NCBI RefSeq assembly: GCF_000171815.1
Contig: NZ_ABGR01000011.1
Span: forward strand, 32,761 to 96,760
DNA from: Vibrio sp. AND4
GTDB taxonomy: Bacteria; Pseudomonadota; Gammaproteobacteria; Enterobacterales; Vibrionaceae
Direction: 5' to 3'
DNA length: 64,000 nt
Positions 7,527 to 17,147 of the stretch are shown one piece after another. A program made the position numbers and the translations under genes. The notes beneath the pieces are model-generated. The model saw only the letters and a program-made list of their open reading frames with translations, had not been told where the DNA came from and ran no database searches. Positions within the stretch are counted from its first letter, which is position 1; each line of letters opens with the position of its first letter.

Positions 7527-8498
7527 TTAGCTGGTTCTTTTTACTGCCATGTGAGCTAAAGTGATCAGTGCTTGCTTATAATCCGATTCCGGCAGTACAG
7601 ACAGTTCTGCGATCGCTTTATCGGCCTCTTCTACAGCTTTTTGCTCTGTGTAGGCGAGAGAGCCCGCATCTTGCATCACGGCTAAGATTTCTTCTAATCT
7701 ATCCATGCCGTTAGCTTTTTCGATAGCCTCGCGAATCATTGCTGCATTTTCTGGCGTTGTGTTATGCATGGCATGCAAAAGCGGCAGGGTCGGTTTTCCC
7801 TCTGCCAAGTCATCGCCAACATTCTTACCCATGTCCTCACCGTCAGACGTATAGTCCATTACGTCGTCGATAAGCTGGAATGCGGTACCCAGAAATTTAC
7901 CGTAGTTTTGCAGCGCAACCTCTACGTTTTCTGGAGCATCATTGAGTATGGCGCCAATCTGAGTAGCAGATTCAAACAAACGAGCCGTTTTCGAGTAAAT
8001 GACCTGCATATAGTTCTCTTCAGTGGTATCAGGGTTATTACAGTTCATCAACTGCTGAACTTCTCCCTCTGCGATCACATTGACTGCATCACTCATTAAT
8101 TTGAGGATCTTTATTGATCCTAGCTCTGTCATCATTTGGAATGAGCGAGTGTAAATAAAGTCCCCAACTAACACGCTCGCCGCATTACCAAATGCCGCGT
8201 TCGCTGTCGCTTTACCACGGCGCATATCTGACTCATCAACGACATCATCGTGCAACAGAGTTGCCGTATGGATGAATTCGATAAACGCCGCTGCCATTGT
8301 ATGGCCATTACCGTGGTAACCCAGAGCACGTGCTGACAATATCGCCAGAAGTGGTCTTAAGCGTTTGCCTCCACCACTCACGATATAGAAACCGAGCTGG
8401 TTGATCAAAGAGACATCAGAATTTAGTTGGGCTTGAATTGTTTCATTCACTTTTGCCATGTCATCGGCAGTAAGCGCTTGGATAGTTTTAAAATCCAT
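7527..8498 (-). CDS. ispB: Octaprenyl diphosphate synthase
   Basis: A 323-residue trans-polyprenyl synthase that makes the C40 side chain of ubiquinone and menaquinone. The two aspartate-rich motifs are LLHDDVVDESD and QLIDDVMDYTSD, with GGKRLRP upstream for diphosphate binding. The ATG at 8498 (MDFKTIQALTADDM) gives the family length; an in-frame extension upstream is not conserved in character. It is divergent from rplU, the standard arrangement around rplU-rpmA in gammaproteobacteria. Confidence 0.95.
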   Translation of the reverse strand: MDFKTIQALTADDMAKVNETIQAQLNSDVSLINQLGFYIVSGGGKRLRPLLAILSARALGYHGNGHTMAAAFIEFIHTATLLHDDVVDESDMRRGKATANAAFGNAASVLVGDFIYTRSFQMMTELGSIKILKLMSDAVNVIAEGEVQQLMNCNNPDTTEENYMQVIYSKTARLFESATQIGAILNDAPENVEVALQNYGKFLGTAFQLIDDVMDYTSDGEDMGKNVGDDLAEGKPTLPLLHAMHNTTPENAAMIREAIEKANGMDRLEEILAVMQDAGSLAYTEQKAVEEADKAIAELSVLPESDYKQALITLAHMAVKRTS

Positions 8499-8655
8499 CG
8501 TATATCCGGCTGAAGTTAGACCCTGCAAGGCTTATTCGATTTATATAATTGCGGGATAATACACTAAAAAACGTTGATTAATACATTCCTTAAGGGCATT
8601 ATTGCCGCACTTTTCATTGGCGATTAGCTTTTCGCCAATTTTTTCAAAATATGGC

Positions 8656-8684
8656 TTGTCATAGGGACATCTCTTCTGTAGAAT
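8656..8684 (+). promoter_or_regulatory. Sigma-70 promoter of rplU-rpmA
   Basis: TTGTCA and TAGAAT are separated by exactly 17 bases and followed by a G+C-rich discriminator (CTGCGCCCT), typical of growth-rate controlled ribosomal genes. It lies 72 bases before the rplU ATG. Confidence 0.75.
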
Positions 8685-8709
8685 CTGCGCCCTATTGATG
8701 ATTAGTTTA

Positions 8710-8737
8710 GCGCACACCCTCATGAAAAGGCTGTGCG
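8710..8737 (+). other. Leader hairpin in rplU 5' UTR
   Basis: CGCACA (8711-8716) pairs with TGTGCG (8732-8737), extended by CC/GG past a one-base bulge. The stem ends just before the ribosome site CGGAG. It could be a ribosomal-protein autoregulatory leader, but this is inferred from position only. Confidence 0.4.
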
Positions 8738-8755
8738 GAAAAAGCGGAGTAAAAT

Positions 8756-9067
8756 ATGTACGCTGTTTTCCAATCTGGTGGTAAACAACACCGTGTAAGC
8801 GAAGGTCAAACTCTTCGTTTAGAGAAATTAGACGTTGAAACTGGTGCAACTGTAGAATTTGATAAAGTTCTTCTTGTTGCTAGCGGCGAAGACATCAAAG
8901 TTGGTGCTCCTCTTCTAGAGGGCGGCAAAGTTGTTGCTGAAGTTGTACAACACGGTCGTGGCGATAAAATCAAAATCGTTAAGTTCCGTCGTCGTAAGCA
9001 CTCTCGTAAGCAACAGGGTCACCGTCAGTGGTTCACTGAAGTGAAGATCACTGGTATCAACGCTTAA
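8756..9067 (+). CDS. rplU: Ribosomal protein L21 (bL21)
   Basis: A 103-residue, basic 50S subunit protein that binds 23S rRNA. It begins [18 protein letters not shown] and ends with the family-typical [18 protein letters not shown] block. The start follows CGGAG by eight bases. It is followed after 20 bases by rpmA, the universal bacterial pairing, and shares its promoter. Confidence 0.99.
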   Translation: MYAVFQSGGKQHRVSEGQTLRLEKLDVETGATVEFDKVLLVASGEDIKVGAPLLEGGKVVAEVVQHGRGDKIKIVKFRRRKHSRKQQGHRQWFTEVKITGINA

Positions 9068-9087
9068 TCTATTAGGAGAGTTTAACA

Positions 9088-9345
9088 ATGGCACACAAAA
9101 AAGCTGGTGGTTCTACTCGTAACGGCCGCGATTCAGAAAGCAAACGCCTAGGTGTTAAGCGTTTCGGTGGTGAATCTGTTCTTGCAGGTAACATCATCGT
9201 TCGTCAACGTGGTACTAAATTCCACGCTGGTAACAACGTAGGTATCGGTAAAGACCATACTCTATTCGCTCTTACTGAAGGTAAGGTGAAGTTCGAGGTT
9301 AAAGGTCCTAAGAACCGCAAGTTTGTAAGCATCGAAGCTGAGTAA
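9088..9345 (+). CDS. rpmA: Ribosomal protein L27 (bL27)
   Basis: An 85-residue 50S protein whose N-terminus reaches the peptidyl transferase centre. It begins [20 protein letters not shown], the canonical start with no cleavable extension of the Firmicute kind, and ends in a [10 protein letters not shown] segment. The ribosome site is AGGAGAG. Cotranscribed with rplU and closed by a strong terminator. Confidence 0.99.
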
Positions 9346-9392
9346 TTTACCTTCTAGGTTAATTATTTAAGCTTTATAGCTGAATTCAAAAG

Positions 9393-9417
9393 CCCTGCCG
9401 ATTCGGCAGGGTTTTTT
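9393..9417 (+). terminator. rplU-rpmA terminator
   Basis: A CCCTGCCG / CGGCAGGG stem with a three-base loop is followed by six T. Confidence 0.9.
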
Positions 9418-9553
9418 ATTTATAGCAGTCGACATATCGAAGTTTCTCGTTCTTGGCCACTAACGGTTGGTTTCTGGGAGCTTAGATCTGTTATCTGCTA
9501 AGATTGTTTGATGACAAATCAGATTTAAGTCACGCACGAAGTAGTCGGAGTAA

Positions 9554-10732
<1,179 letters not shown>

Positions 10733-10750
10733 TCACTAGCTGATTTATTA

Positions 10751-10778
10751 AGCCGCAATGTATATTGCGGCTTTTTTT
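10751..10778 (+). terminator. obgE terminator
   Basis: AGCCGCAAT pairs with ATTGCGGCT around a four-base loop, then a run of T. Confidence 0.9.
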
Positions 10779-10830
10779 GTATCTAAATCATGTTTAGCAG
10801 ATATTATTTACGGCACAATAATCAATGATG

Positions 10831-10877
10831 CCCAAGTCATGCTCGCTGAACCAAGTGTCTCGAGGTTATTTGGGGAT
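10831..10877. repeat. Intergenic palindromic repeat, copy A
   Basis: A 47-base unit running from CCCAAGTCA to TTTGGGGAT, with core CTCGCTGAACC and TCTCGAGGTTA. It differs from the copy at 21660-21706 at only about eight positions. The ends are complementary, so the RNA can fold. It lies between the obgE terminator and the yjjP-like gene. Confidence 0.7.
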
Positions 10878-10898
10878 GAATGGAGTTAGGGAGTATTT

Positions 10899-11699
10899 AT
10901 GACATCGGGAGCCTCGCCGTCTTGTTTTACGACAGCATCCAAGCAGAGAGCCATTTCTCGGCTTGTCGCCCAAGCTGGGCAAATGTTATTAGCCCACGGG
11001 GCAGAGAGTGCGTTAGTCGGTGATATCATGCAGCGGATTGGTCTTGCATGTGGCGTCAGTGAAGTTGAGGTTGCGTTATCAGCTAATGCACTCGTGGTTA
11101 CAACTGTCAAAGGTGAGCATTGTATTACCACGACAAGAAGCGGTGTGGATCGTGGTATCAATATGCGAGTGATTACTCAGATTCAGCGTATCTGTATCAT
11201 GATGGAGCGTGGGTTTCTCGACGTAAGAATGGCGCAGAAAAAACTCAATGCTATTAGCCCAGAGCGTTATAACCGCTGGTTAGTCGTGTTGATGATTGGC
11301 CTTTCTTGTGCGGCTTTCAGTCACCTAGCTGGCGGGAACTTAGGAGTGTTTATTATGACGTTTCTTGCTTCCTCTGGTGGAATGGTCATACGACAAGAAA
11401 TTGGTCATCGCCAGTTTAACCCACTTCTTAACTTTGCCGTTACGGCTTTTGTCACCACGTTAATATCCGCTCAAGCGGTGATTTTTAATATTGGTAACCT
11501 GCCGACAGTAGCGATGGCATCCTCGGTTTTAATGTTGGTTCCCGGCTTCCCGTTAATTAATTCGGTCGCGGATATGCTGAAAGGTCATATCAATATGGGC
11601 ATTGCACGTTTCACTATGGCAAGTTTGCTTACTCTTGCCACTTGCCTTGGTATCGTCGCTGCGATGGAAGTCACCGGAATTTGGGGATGGGCGAGCTGA
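10899..11699 (+). CDS. yjjP: YjjP-like threonine/serine exporter family, N-terminal-type subunit
   Basis: A 266-residue membrane protein of the ThrE superfamily (DUF1212 part). The first ~120 residues are soluble and contain [15 protein letters not shown]; the rest forms about five membrane helices, ending in [14 protein letters not shown]. In E. coli the YjjP/YjjB pair has been reported to export succinate, while ThrE homologues export threonine and serine. Its stop overlaps the start of the next gene by one base, so the two are translationally coupled and act together. The true substrate here is unknown. Confidence 0.85.
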   Translation: MTSGASPSCFTTASKQRAISRLVAQAGQMLLAHGAESALVGDIMQRIGLACGVSEVEVALSANALVVTTVKGEHCITTTRSGVDRGINMRVITQIQRICIMMERGFLDVRMAQKKLNAISPERYNRWLVVLMIGLSCAAFSHLAGGNLGVFIMTFLASSGGMVIRQEIGHRQFNPLLNFAVTAFVTTLISAQAVIFNIGNLPTVAMASSVLMLVPGFPLINSVADMLKGHINMGIARFTMASLLTLATCLGIVAAMEVTGIWGWAS

Positions 11700-12172
11700 T
11701 GAGTGTATTTGACCTATTTTTAGAGATCGTAAAAGATATGTTCTTTGCCGCTATTCCTGCGGTTGGTTTTGCCATGGTGTTTAATGTGCCGCAGAAGGCG
11801 TTGAAGTATTGTGCGATAGGCGGTGCGATTGGTCATGGTAGCCGCTATCTGATGATGCATCTTGGTTTACCAATTGAATGGGCGACGTTTTTCGCTGCAA
11901 CTCTAGTTGGTTTAATCGGTGTTCACTGGTCCCGTCGTTTTCTGGCTCACCCTAAAGTATTCACCGTCGCGGCATTAATCCCAATGGTACCTGGGGTCTT
12001 TGCGTATAAAGCAATGATCGCAGTGGTTGAGATTAATCATTTAGGCTATTCACCTGAGCTGATTGCGACGTGTATGGAGAACTTTCTTAAGGCGATGTTT
12101 ATTATTGCAGGCTTAGCGGTTGGCTTGGCGGTTCCGGGGCTGCTATTCTATCGTCGCAGACCCATAGTATAA
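11699..12172 (+). CDS. yjjB: YjjB-like threonine/serine exporter family, C-terminal-type subunit
   Basis: A 157-residue, four- to five-helix membrane protein (ThrE_2/DUF3815 type) that complements the preceding gene; together they equal one full-length ThrE protein. The start is the ATG in TGATGAG, overlapping the yjjP stop. Visible features are [23 protein letters not shown] and [12 protein letters not shown]. It ends ten bases before folA, so folA may share its transcript. Confidence 0.85.
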   Translation: MSVFDLFLEIVKDMFFAAIPAVGFAMVFNVPQKALKYCAIGGAIGHGSRYLMMHLGLPIEWATFFAATLVGLIGVHWSRRFLAHPKVFTVAALIPMVPGVFAYKAMIAVVEINHLGYSPELIATCMENFLKAMFIIAGLAVGLAVPGLLFYRRRPIV

Positions 12173-12181
12173 GGACCCAAT

Positions 12182-12661
12182 ATGATCATCAGTATGATTG
12201 CCGCGATGGCAGACAACCGAATCATCGGTAAAGACAACCAAATGCCTTGGCATCTTCCGGCCGATTTTGCATGGTTTAAGCGTTGCACCATGGGTAAGCC
12301 AGTCGTGATGGGACGCAAAACTTATGAATCGATTGGACGTCCTTTACCCGGTCGGTTGAATATTGTTATCAGCCGTGATCAATCACTTTCAATCGAGGGA
12401 GTAACGACTGTTATGTCGATTGAACAAGCGCTTGAAGTGGCGGGTCAGGTAGAAGAAGTGATGATAATTGGTGGTGGGGCGATTTATACTGCTTGTTTAC
12501 CTCGGGTCAATAAATTGTATATCACTCATATTGAAGCCAAAATTGAGGGCGATACTCAGTTCCCAGACTGGGGAGGTGAGTTCAAAGAAACATATTCAGA
12601 AGTGTACCCAGCAGATGAGAAAAATGCTTATAACATGCGTTTTACGATTTTGGAAAAGTAA
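12182..12661 (+). CDS. folA: Dihydrofolate reductase
   Basis: A 159-residue NADPH-dependent enzyme reducing dihydrofolate to tetrahydrofolate; the target of trimethoprim. It shows the active-site segment MPWHLPADFAWFK with the catalytic acidic residue in the first helix, GRKTYESIGRPLPGR for NADPH binding, and MIIGGGAIY. Length equals that of E. coli FolA. The start follows AAGGACCCAAT. No resistance-type feature is evident. Confidence 0.97.
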   Translation: MIISMIAAMADNRIIGKDNQMPWHLPADFAWFKRCTMGKPVVMGRKTYESIGRPLPGRLNIVISRDQSLSIEGVTTVMSIEQALEVAGQVEEVMIIGGGAIYTACLPRVNKLYITHIEAKIEGDTQFPDWGGEFKETYSEVYPADEKNAYNMRFTILEK

Positions 12662-12680
12662 TCAAATTGAGTCGAACAAG

Positions 12681-12706
12681 AAAAGCACCGCATTTGCGGT
12701 GCTTTT
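12681..12706. terminator. Bidirectional terminator between folA and apaH
   Basis: AAAAGCACCGC pairs with GCGGTGCTTTT around a four-base loop; A- and T-tails serve both converging genes. Confidence 0.85.
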
Positions 12707-12733
12707 GGTTTTCTAGCCCGAACATCAGAGCCG

Positions 12734-13540
12734 TTAGCTGAGTGCTTGTTGAGTGAAAACTTGCTTGTCTTCCCAACGAATCATGGTGAGCGAGCCTCCC
12801 CAAACGCAGCCAGTATCAAGACCAATGATGCTTTCATCTATATGACCTTGCAGTGCCGCCCAGTGGCCAAACAACACCGCTTTTTCTAAGGGGATACGTT
12901 GCGGCAGTTTAAACCAAGGCACTAACTCTTCTTCGCAGACCTGTTGCGGTGGCAACTTACAATCCATATCTAAGCGACCATCAGGGAAGCAAAAGCGCAT
13001 ACGGGTAAGTGCGTTGATGGTATAGCGGTAGCGAGTGAGCCCCGATAGAGATTCATCCCAGAGATCAGGTTGGTTGCTGTACATGTTTTCTAGCAGCCAA
13101 GGCAATTGGTCACTTTGAATTATCGCTTCTACTTCGCGTGCGCAGGCTCTGGCGGTATCGAGATCCCATAACGGAGAGATGCCTGCATGGCACATGACAA
13201 AGTCATTGTGTTCTGCTAATAGCGGCTGTTGGGCGAGCCAGGTCATTAGTTCTTCTCTGTCTGGTGCTGAGAAGATAGGAGAGGTTTGATCCTTCTCTTT
13301 GATTTTCTTGAACCCTTGAGAGACCGCCATCAGGTGTAAGTCATGATTACCCAAAACGACGCAAGCACTGTCACCGAGGGATTTCACAAAGCGCAGTGTT
13401 TCTAGTGACTTTGGTCCTCTCGCAACAAGATCCCCAGCCAACCAAAGTTGGTCATGTGGAAGCGAAAAATTGACTTGGTCGAGTAGCTGCTGCAGCTCAT
13501 CAAAACAGCCTTGAATATCACCAACGATGTAGGTAGCCAC
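12734..13540 (-). CDS. apaH: Bis(5'-nucleosyl)-tetraphosphatase, symmetrical
   Basis: A 268-residue metallophosphatase that splits Ap4A into two ADP and also removes Np4 caps from RNA. The metal motifs are GDIQGCFDEL, GDLVARGP and GNHD near the N-terminus, with the later FGHWAALQG. It is the last gene of the surA-pdxA-ksgA-apaG-apaH series, 12 bases after apaG. Confidence 0.97.
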   Translation of the reverse strand: MATYIVGDIQGCFDELQQLLDQVNFSLPHDQLWLAGDLVARGPKSLETLRFVKSLGDSACVVLGNHDLHLMAVSQGFKKIKEKDQTSPIFSAPDREELMTWLAQQPLLAEHNDFVMCHAGISPLWDLDTARACAREVEAIIQSDQLPWLLENMYSNQPDLWDESLSGLTRYRYTINALTRMRFCFPDGRLDMDCKLPPQQVCEEELVPWFKLPQRIPLEKAVLFGHWAALQGHIDESIIGLDTGCVWGGSLTMIRWEDKQVFTQQALS

Positions 13541-13552
13541 TGACTCTCCTGA

Positions 13553-13933
13553 TTAATTTAAGACGTTTGGTATCGCCAAACGGAACGGGTCGATTTCAGT
13601 GATGAATTCGTTGCCCTTTGCATCCAGCAAAGTGTAGTGTCCTTGCATGACTCCAACTGGGGTCTCAATGGCGGTACCGCTACTGTAGGTGTATTCATCA
13701 CTACCAGGAATGAAAGGCTGCCGACCGACGACACCTTCGCCCTCTACGGTCATCTGTTTGCCATTGGAGTCGGTAATCAACCAGCGACGGCTGATCAATT
13801 GCACGGTTTGTTGACTGAGGTTTTTTATCGTAATGACGTAAGCAAAAACATAGCGTTGCAGTTCAGGGTTGGACTGTTCTTCAATATATTTGGTATGAAC
13901 TTGAATTTTGATGCAGGGTTGAATGACGTCCAT
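13553..13933 (-). CDS. apaG: Co2+/Mg2+ efflux-associated protein ApaG
   Basis: A 126-residue single FnIII-like ApaG domain. The ATG at 13933 ([16 protein letters not shown]) has AAGGAG upstream and gives the E. coli length (125). The conserved core includes [20 protein letters not shown], and the glycine-rich turn before [11 protein letters not shown]. Its biochemical role is unsettled in the family. It sits between ksgA and apaH as in enterics. Confidence 0.95.
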   Translation of the reverse strand: MDVIQPCIKIQVHTKYIEEQSNPELQRYVFAYVITIKNLSQQTVQLISRRWLITDSNGKQMTVEGEGVVGRQPFIPGSDEYTYSSGTAIETPVGVMQGHYTLLDAKGNEFITEIDPFRLAIPNVLN

Positions 13934-13971
13934 GTGCACTCCTTGAAAAACGAATTCTCTCAATAATAATA

Positions 13972-13995
13972 AGCCAAACCGCGAAGGGTTTGGCT
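13972..13995 (-). other. Hairpin between ksgA and apaG
   Basis: AGCCAAACC (13972-13980) and GGTTTGGCT (13987-13995) form a 9-bp stem with a six-base loop just after the ksgA stop. Downstream on the minus strand is a broken T-rich stretch (TTATTATTATTG), so it may be a weak internal terminator. Confidence 0.55.
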
Positions 13996-14006
13996 CATCG
14001 TTTGAG

Positions 14007-14819
14007 TTATTGGTGCTTCGGGTTATCGGCAAGCCAGTTTGCCATGGCAACAAACTGTTGTAGCGTCAGGTTCTCTGGACGCATGCTTGGGTTTACGCCT
14101 AACTCTTCTAATACTTCTGTGCTCAGTAGCGATTTGTAGCAGTTTCGGACGGTCTTACGACGTTGGTTAAAGCCCTCACGACATACGCGCTCCAACAAAC
14201 GCAGATCTTTTGCTGGATGTGGAAGGACGTCGTAAGGCATTAAGCGCACAACGGCTGAATCTACTTTTGGTGGTGGTACAAAGGCTGTTGGTGGTACTTC
14301 TAGAACAGGAACAACTTTACAGAAGTACTGAGCCATTACCGTTAAACGGCCGTATGCTTTGCTACCTGGGCCCGCCGCTAAACGGTTGACCACCTCTTTT
14401 TGAAGCATAAAGTGCATATCTTGAATGTCTTTATGGAATTCAAACAGGTGGAACATCAATGGTGTAGAGATGTTGTATGGTAAGTTGCCGAAGATACGTA
14501 GCTTGTTGTTTGGCTTCACTAACTGAGAGAAGTCAAAGCGCATTGCATCGCCTTCATGAATGGTTAGCTTGTCGGCCAGTTCAGGGTGGTTGCGTAGACG
14601 CTCTGCTAGATCTCGGTCTAACTCGATAACGGTGAACTTATCGACTTCGCGGCCGACAGGTTCAGTAATTGCGCCAAGGCCAGGGCCGATCTCAACGAGG
14701 TTCTGGCCTGGTAGCGGGTTGATTGCTGATACGATACCATCAATGATGTATGGATCGTTCAGGAAGTTTTGACCAAAACGTTTACGCGCTTTGTGTCCTA
14801 GATGGACATCATTTCTCAT
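14007..14819 (-). CDS. rsmA: 16S rRNA adenine dimethyltransferase
   Basis: A 270-residue KsgA/RsmA enzyme that dimethylates two adjacent adenines in helix 45 of 16S rRNA late in 30S assembly. The SAM-binding motif is [11 protein letters not shown] and the catalytic motif is GNLPYNIST. The N-terminus carries [11 protein letters not shown]. Its ATG overlaps the pdxA stop by four bases, so translation is coupled. Confidence 0.97.
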   Translation of the reverse strand: MRNDVHLGHKARKRFGQNFLNDPYIIDGIVSAINPLPGQNLVEIGPGLGAITEPVGREVDKFTVIELDRDLAERLRNHPELADKLTIHEGDAMRFDFSQLVKPNNKLRIFGNLPYNISTPLMFHLFEFHKDIQDMHFMLQKEVVNRLAAGPGSKAYGRLTVMAQYFCKVVPVLEVPPTAFVPPPKVDSAVVRLMPYDVLPHPAKDLRLLERVCREGFNQRRKTVRNCYKSLLSTEVLEELGVNPSMRPENLTLQQFVAMANWLADNPKHQ

Positions 14820-15814
14820 TGTTTCTTCTCTACCAATTCTATCGCATGCGTGAGCGCTGTTCGGAAGCTCCCTGTATCCGCTTGACCTGTCCCTGCCAGT
14901 TCTAATGCAGTACCATGATCCACCGAGGTTCTAATAAATGGTAGACCAAGCGTAATGTTTACTGAACGACCAAAGCCCTTGTATTTTAATACAGGCAACA
15001 CTTGATCGTGGTACATACCTAAAACAGCATCAGCATCGTTTAAATACTTTTCATTGAAAATGGTGTCTGCCGGCAATGGGCCGATCAGCTTGATTCCTTT
15101 TTCTTGTCGAATCTTTTCCAATGTTGGAGTGATGGTTTCGATCTCTTCGCGACCCAAACAGCCATCTTCTCCCGCGTGTGGATTTAATCCGCAAACATAG
15201 ATGTTTGGCTGCGAGATGGCAAATTTTTCTACCAGATCTTTATGAAGAATATCGATGATTCTTTCTAATCGCTCTTTCGTTACGGCTTTTGATACGTAAG
15301 CCAAAGGAATATGCGTTGTCACTAGTGCAACTCGTAGACCTTCAGTGGCAAGCATCATCACGACCAATGGCGTATTGGACTTATCGGCAAAGAATTCGGT
15401 GTGGCCACTGAATGCAACACCTGAGCGATTAATTACCCCCTTGTGTACAGGGCCGGTGACAATAGCATCAAATTCATCATTCATACAGCCCAAAGCGGCT
15501 CTTTCTAACGTTTTTACAACGTAGTGGCCGTTGGCTTCATTAAGTTGACCTGCCACCGTACTCTCTGCGATTTCGATGTGATCGACGATTAACGTGCCAG
15601 CTTGTTGCGGTTTTGGTTGTTGTTCTGGATTGTAATCAAACAGTTGAACATCAATGCCAAGTTGCTGGGCTCTTTCCACGAGTACATTTTTATCTGCACA
15701 CACGACAATTTGATGTGGCCAGTTTTCCTTAGACAGAGCCAGCACCAAGTCGGGGCCGATGCCCGCAGGTTCTCCTGCGGTCACGACGATCCTACGAATC
15801 GAATCAGTTGCCAT
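14816..15814 (-). CDS. pdxA: 4-hydroxythreonine-4-phosphate dehydrogenase
   Basis: A 332-residue enzyme of the DXP-dependent pyridoxal phosphate pathway. It shows [16 protein letters not shown] at the N-terminus, the metal-binding histidines in SGHTEFFAD and MYHDQVLPV, and the [13 protein letters not shown] loop. The ATG at 15814 is chosen over an upstream in-frame ATG because it gives the family N-terminus. It overlaps surA by 11 bases and rsmA by four, consistent with one operon. Confidence 0.96.
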   Translation of the reverse strand: MATDSIRRIVVTAGEPAGIGPDLVLALSKENWPHQIVVCADKNVLVERAQQLGIDVQLFDYNPEQQPKPQQAGTLIVDHIEIAESTVAGQLNEANGHYVVKTLERAALGCMNDEFDAIVTGPVHKGVINRSGVAFSGHTEFFADKSNTPLVVMMLATEGLRVALVTTHIPLAYVSKAVTKERLERIIDILHKDLVEKFAISQPNIYVCGLNPHAGEDGCLGREEIETITPTLEKIRQEKGIKLIGPLPADTIFNEKYLNDADAVLGMYHDQVLPVLKYKGFGRSVNITLGLPFIRTSVDHGTALELAGTGQADTGSFRTALTHAIELVEKKQ

Positions 15815-17087
15815 TATTGTTATCCACGATTTCAACAAATGCGCTTGCACGTAGCTCTTGCATCCATGCTCCAGCTTCTTCGTTAAACTTACGGTTAAAT
15901 AAAATGCGGTAAGCTTTATTCTTTATTGCTGAGTCTGTGCGGTCTACTTGGCGACGGTCTAAGACTTCAACAATGTGCCAACCGTGTACGGTTTTGAACG
16001 GCTCACTGATTGAGCCTACAGGTAGCGTTTCTACTTGGTGTTTAAACTCAGGCACGTACAGGTCCGGTGTTTGGAAGCCGAGTTCACCGTTTTGTGCTGC
16101 TGAACCTGGGTCTTGGCTGTATTGTGTTGCCAATTGGCCGAAGCTTGCTTCACCGGCTTTGATGCGACGAATGAACTCGTTCAGTTCTTTCTTCGCTCCG
16201 TCGTCACTTAAAATAACGGTTGGCTTAATCAGAATATGGCGAGCGTTTACTTCGGTAACGGCGACTGTCTCTAGGCCTTTCACATCCTCAATTTTTAGGA
16301 TATGGAAACCGATGCCGCTGCGGAATGGGCCAATGATGTTACCTTTGTTTTGCATCTTGATCTGGTCTGCAAAAATGGTTGGCATTTCCTCTTTACGCAT
16401 CCAACCCCAATCACCACCTTGCAGTGCTTTCGGGCCTTTTGAGTAGGTGTACGCCATTTCAGAAAAATCTGCGCCAGCTTTGAGTTTCTTAACCAATGCA
16501 TTAGCCTCAGCTTCGACTTCTGACTTGTCTTTGTCATCAGAGAAACGAAGTTGAATGTGGCCAATTTTGTATTGAACGGTTGCGTTGGTTTCTTGTGCCA
16601 ATTGGTCTGTAAGGCTATCTACCTCAGCTGGAAGAATGTTGATTCGACGGCGAACCAGTGCGTTCCGTGCTTCAGATGCAGCAATTTCTTTACGGATCTG
16701 TTCGCGAAATTCTGAGTAGTTTAGACCTTCCATTTGCACCGAGGCGGCCAGCTGTTCCACGCTTTGGTTATTGTTGCGAGCAATTTCTGCAATTGCTTGG
16801 TTAAGGCGATTGTCATCAATACGCACACCGATGCGCTTTGCTTCCTGACCTTGCAGCGTATCGATAATCAGTTTTTCCACCACTTGCTCTTTCAGTACAC
16901 CTGCTGAAGGAAGGCTCTTACCACTTTGGCGAGCGTTGGCTTGGAGCGTTTTCATCGCAGTATCGATGTCGCTCTGTAGAATCACCCCATCGTTTACGAT
17001 GACGGCAACCTTATCAAGCTCTGCTGGTGCTGCTGTTACACCACAAGAAAGTAGGGTGGTGACTATGAGTGATTTCCAAATTTTCAT
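15804..17087 (-). CDS. surA: Periplasmic chaperone/prolyl isomerase SurA
   Basis: A 427-residue periplasmic chaperone that escorts outer-membrane proteins, including LptD, to the BAM complex. A signal peptide ([20 protein letters not shown]) precedes the N-terminal chaperone domain ([18 protein letters not shown]). Two parvulin domains follow, at roughly 170-270 and 280-380, with [12 protein letters not shown] and [10 protein letters not shown]. It is 60 bases downstream of lptD, its client. Confidence 0.97.
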   Translation of the reverse strand: MKIWKSLIVTTLLSCGVTAAPAELDKVAVIVNDGVILQSDIDTAMKTLQANARQSGKSLPSAGVLKEQVVEKLIIDTLQGQEAKRIGVRIDDNRLNQAIAEIARNNNQSVEQLAASVQMEGLNYSEFREQIRKEIAASEARNALVRRRINILPAEVDSLTDQLAQETNATVQYKIGHIQLRFSDDKDKSEVEAEANALVKKLKAGADFSEMAYTYSKGPKALQGGDWGWMRKEEMPTIFADQIKMQNKGNIIGPFRSGIGFHILKIEDVKGLETVAVTEVNARHILIKPTVILSDDGAKKELNEFIRRIKAGEASFGQLATQYSQDPGSAAQNGELGFQTPDLYVPEFKHQVETLPVGSISEPFKTVHGWHIVEVLDRRQVDRTDSAIKNKAYRILFNRKFNEEAGAWMQELRASAFVEIVDNNNGN

Positions 17088-17147
17088 TAAAAATTCCGTC
17101 GGTAATTGTGATTGAGCGTCTTGTTATAGGTAAGACGGTTAATTTGA

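Noticed and set aside
8541..8849. Antisense open frame overlapping the rplU promoter and start
   Set aside because: It is the complement of rplU and its leader, with no ribosome site or recognisable domain.
10899..12172. yjjP and yjjB as a frameshifted single ThrE gene
   Set aside because: The one-base stop/start overlap and clean domain border match the normal two-gene form known from E. coli.
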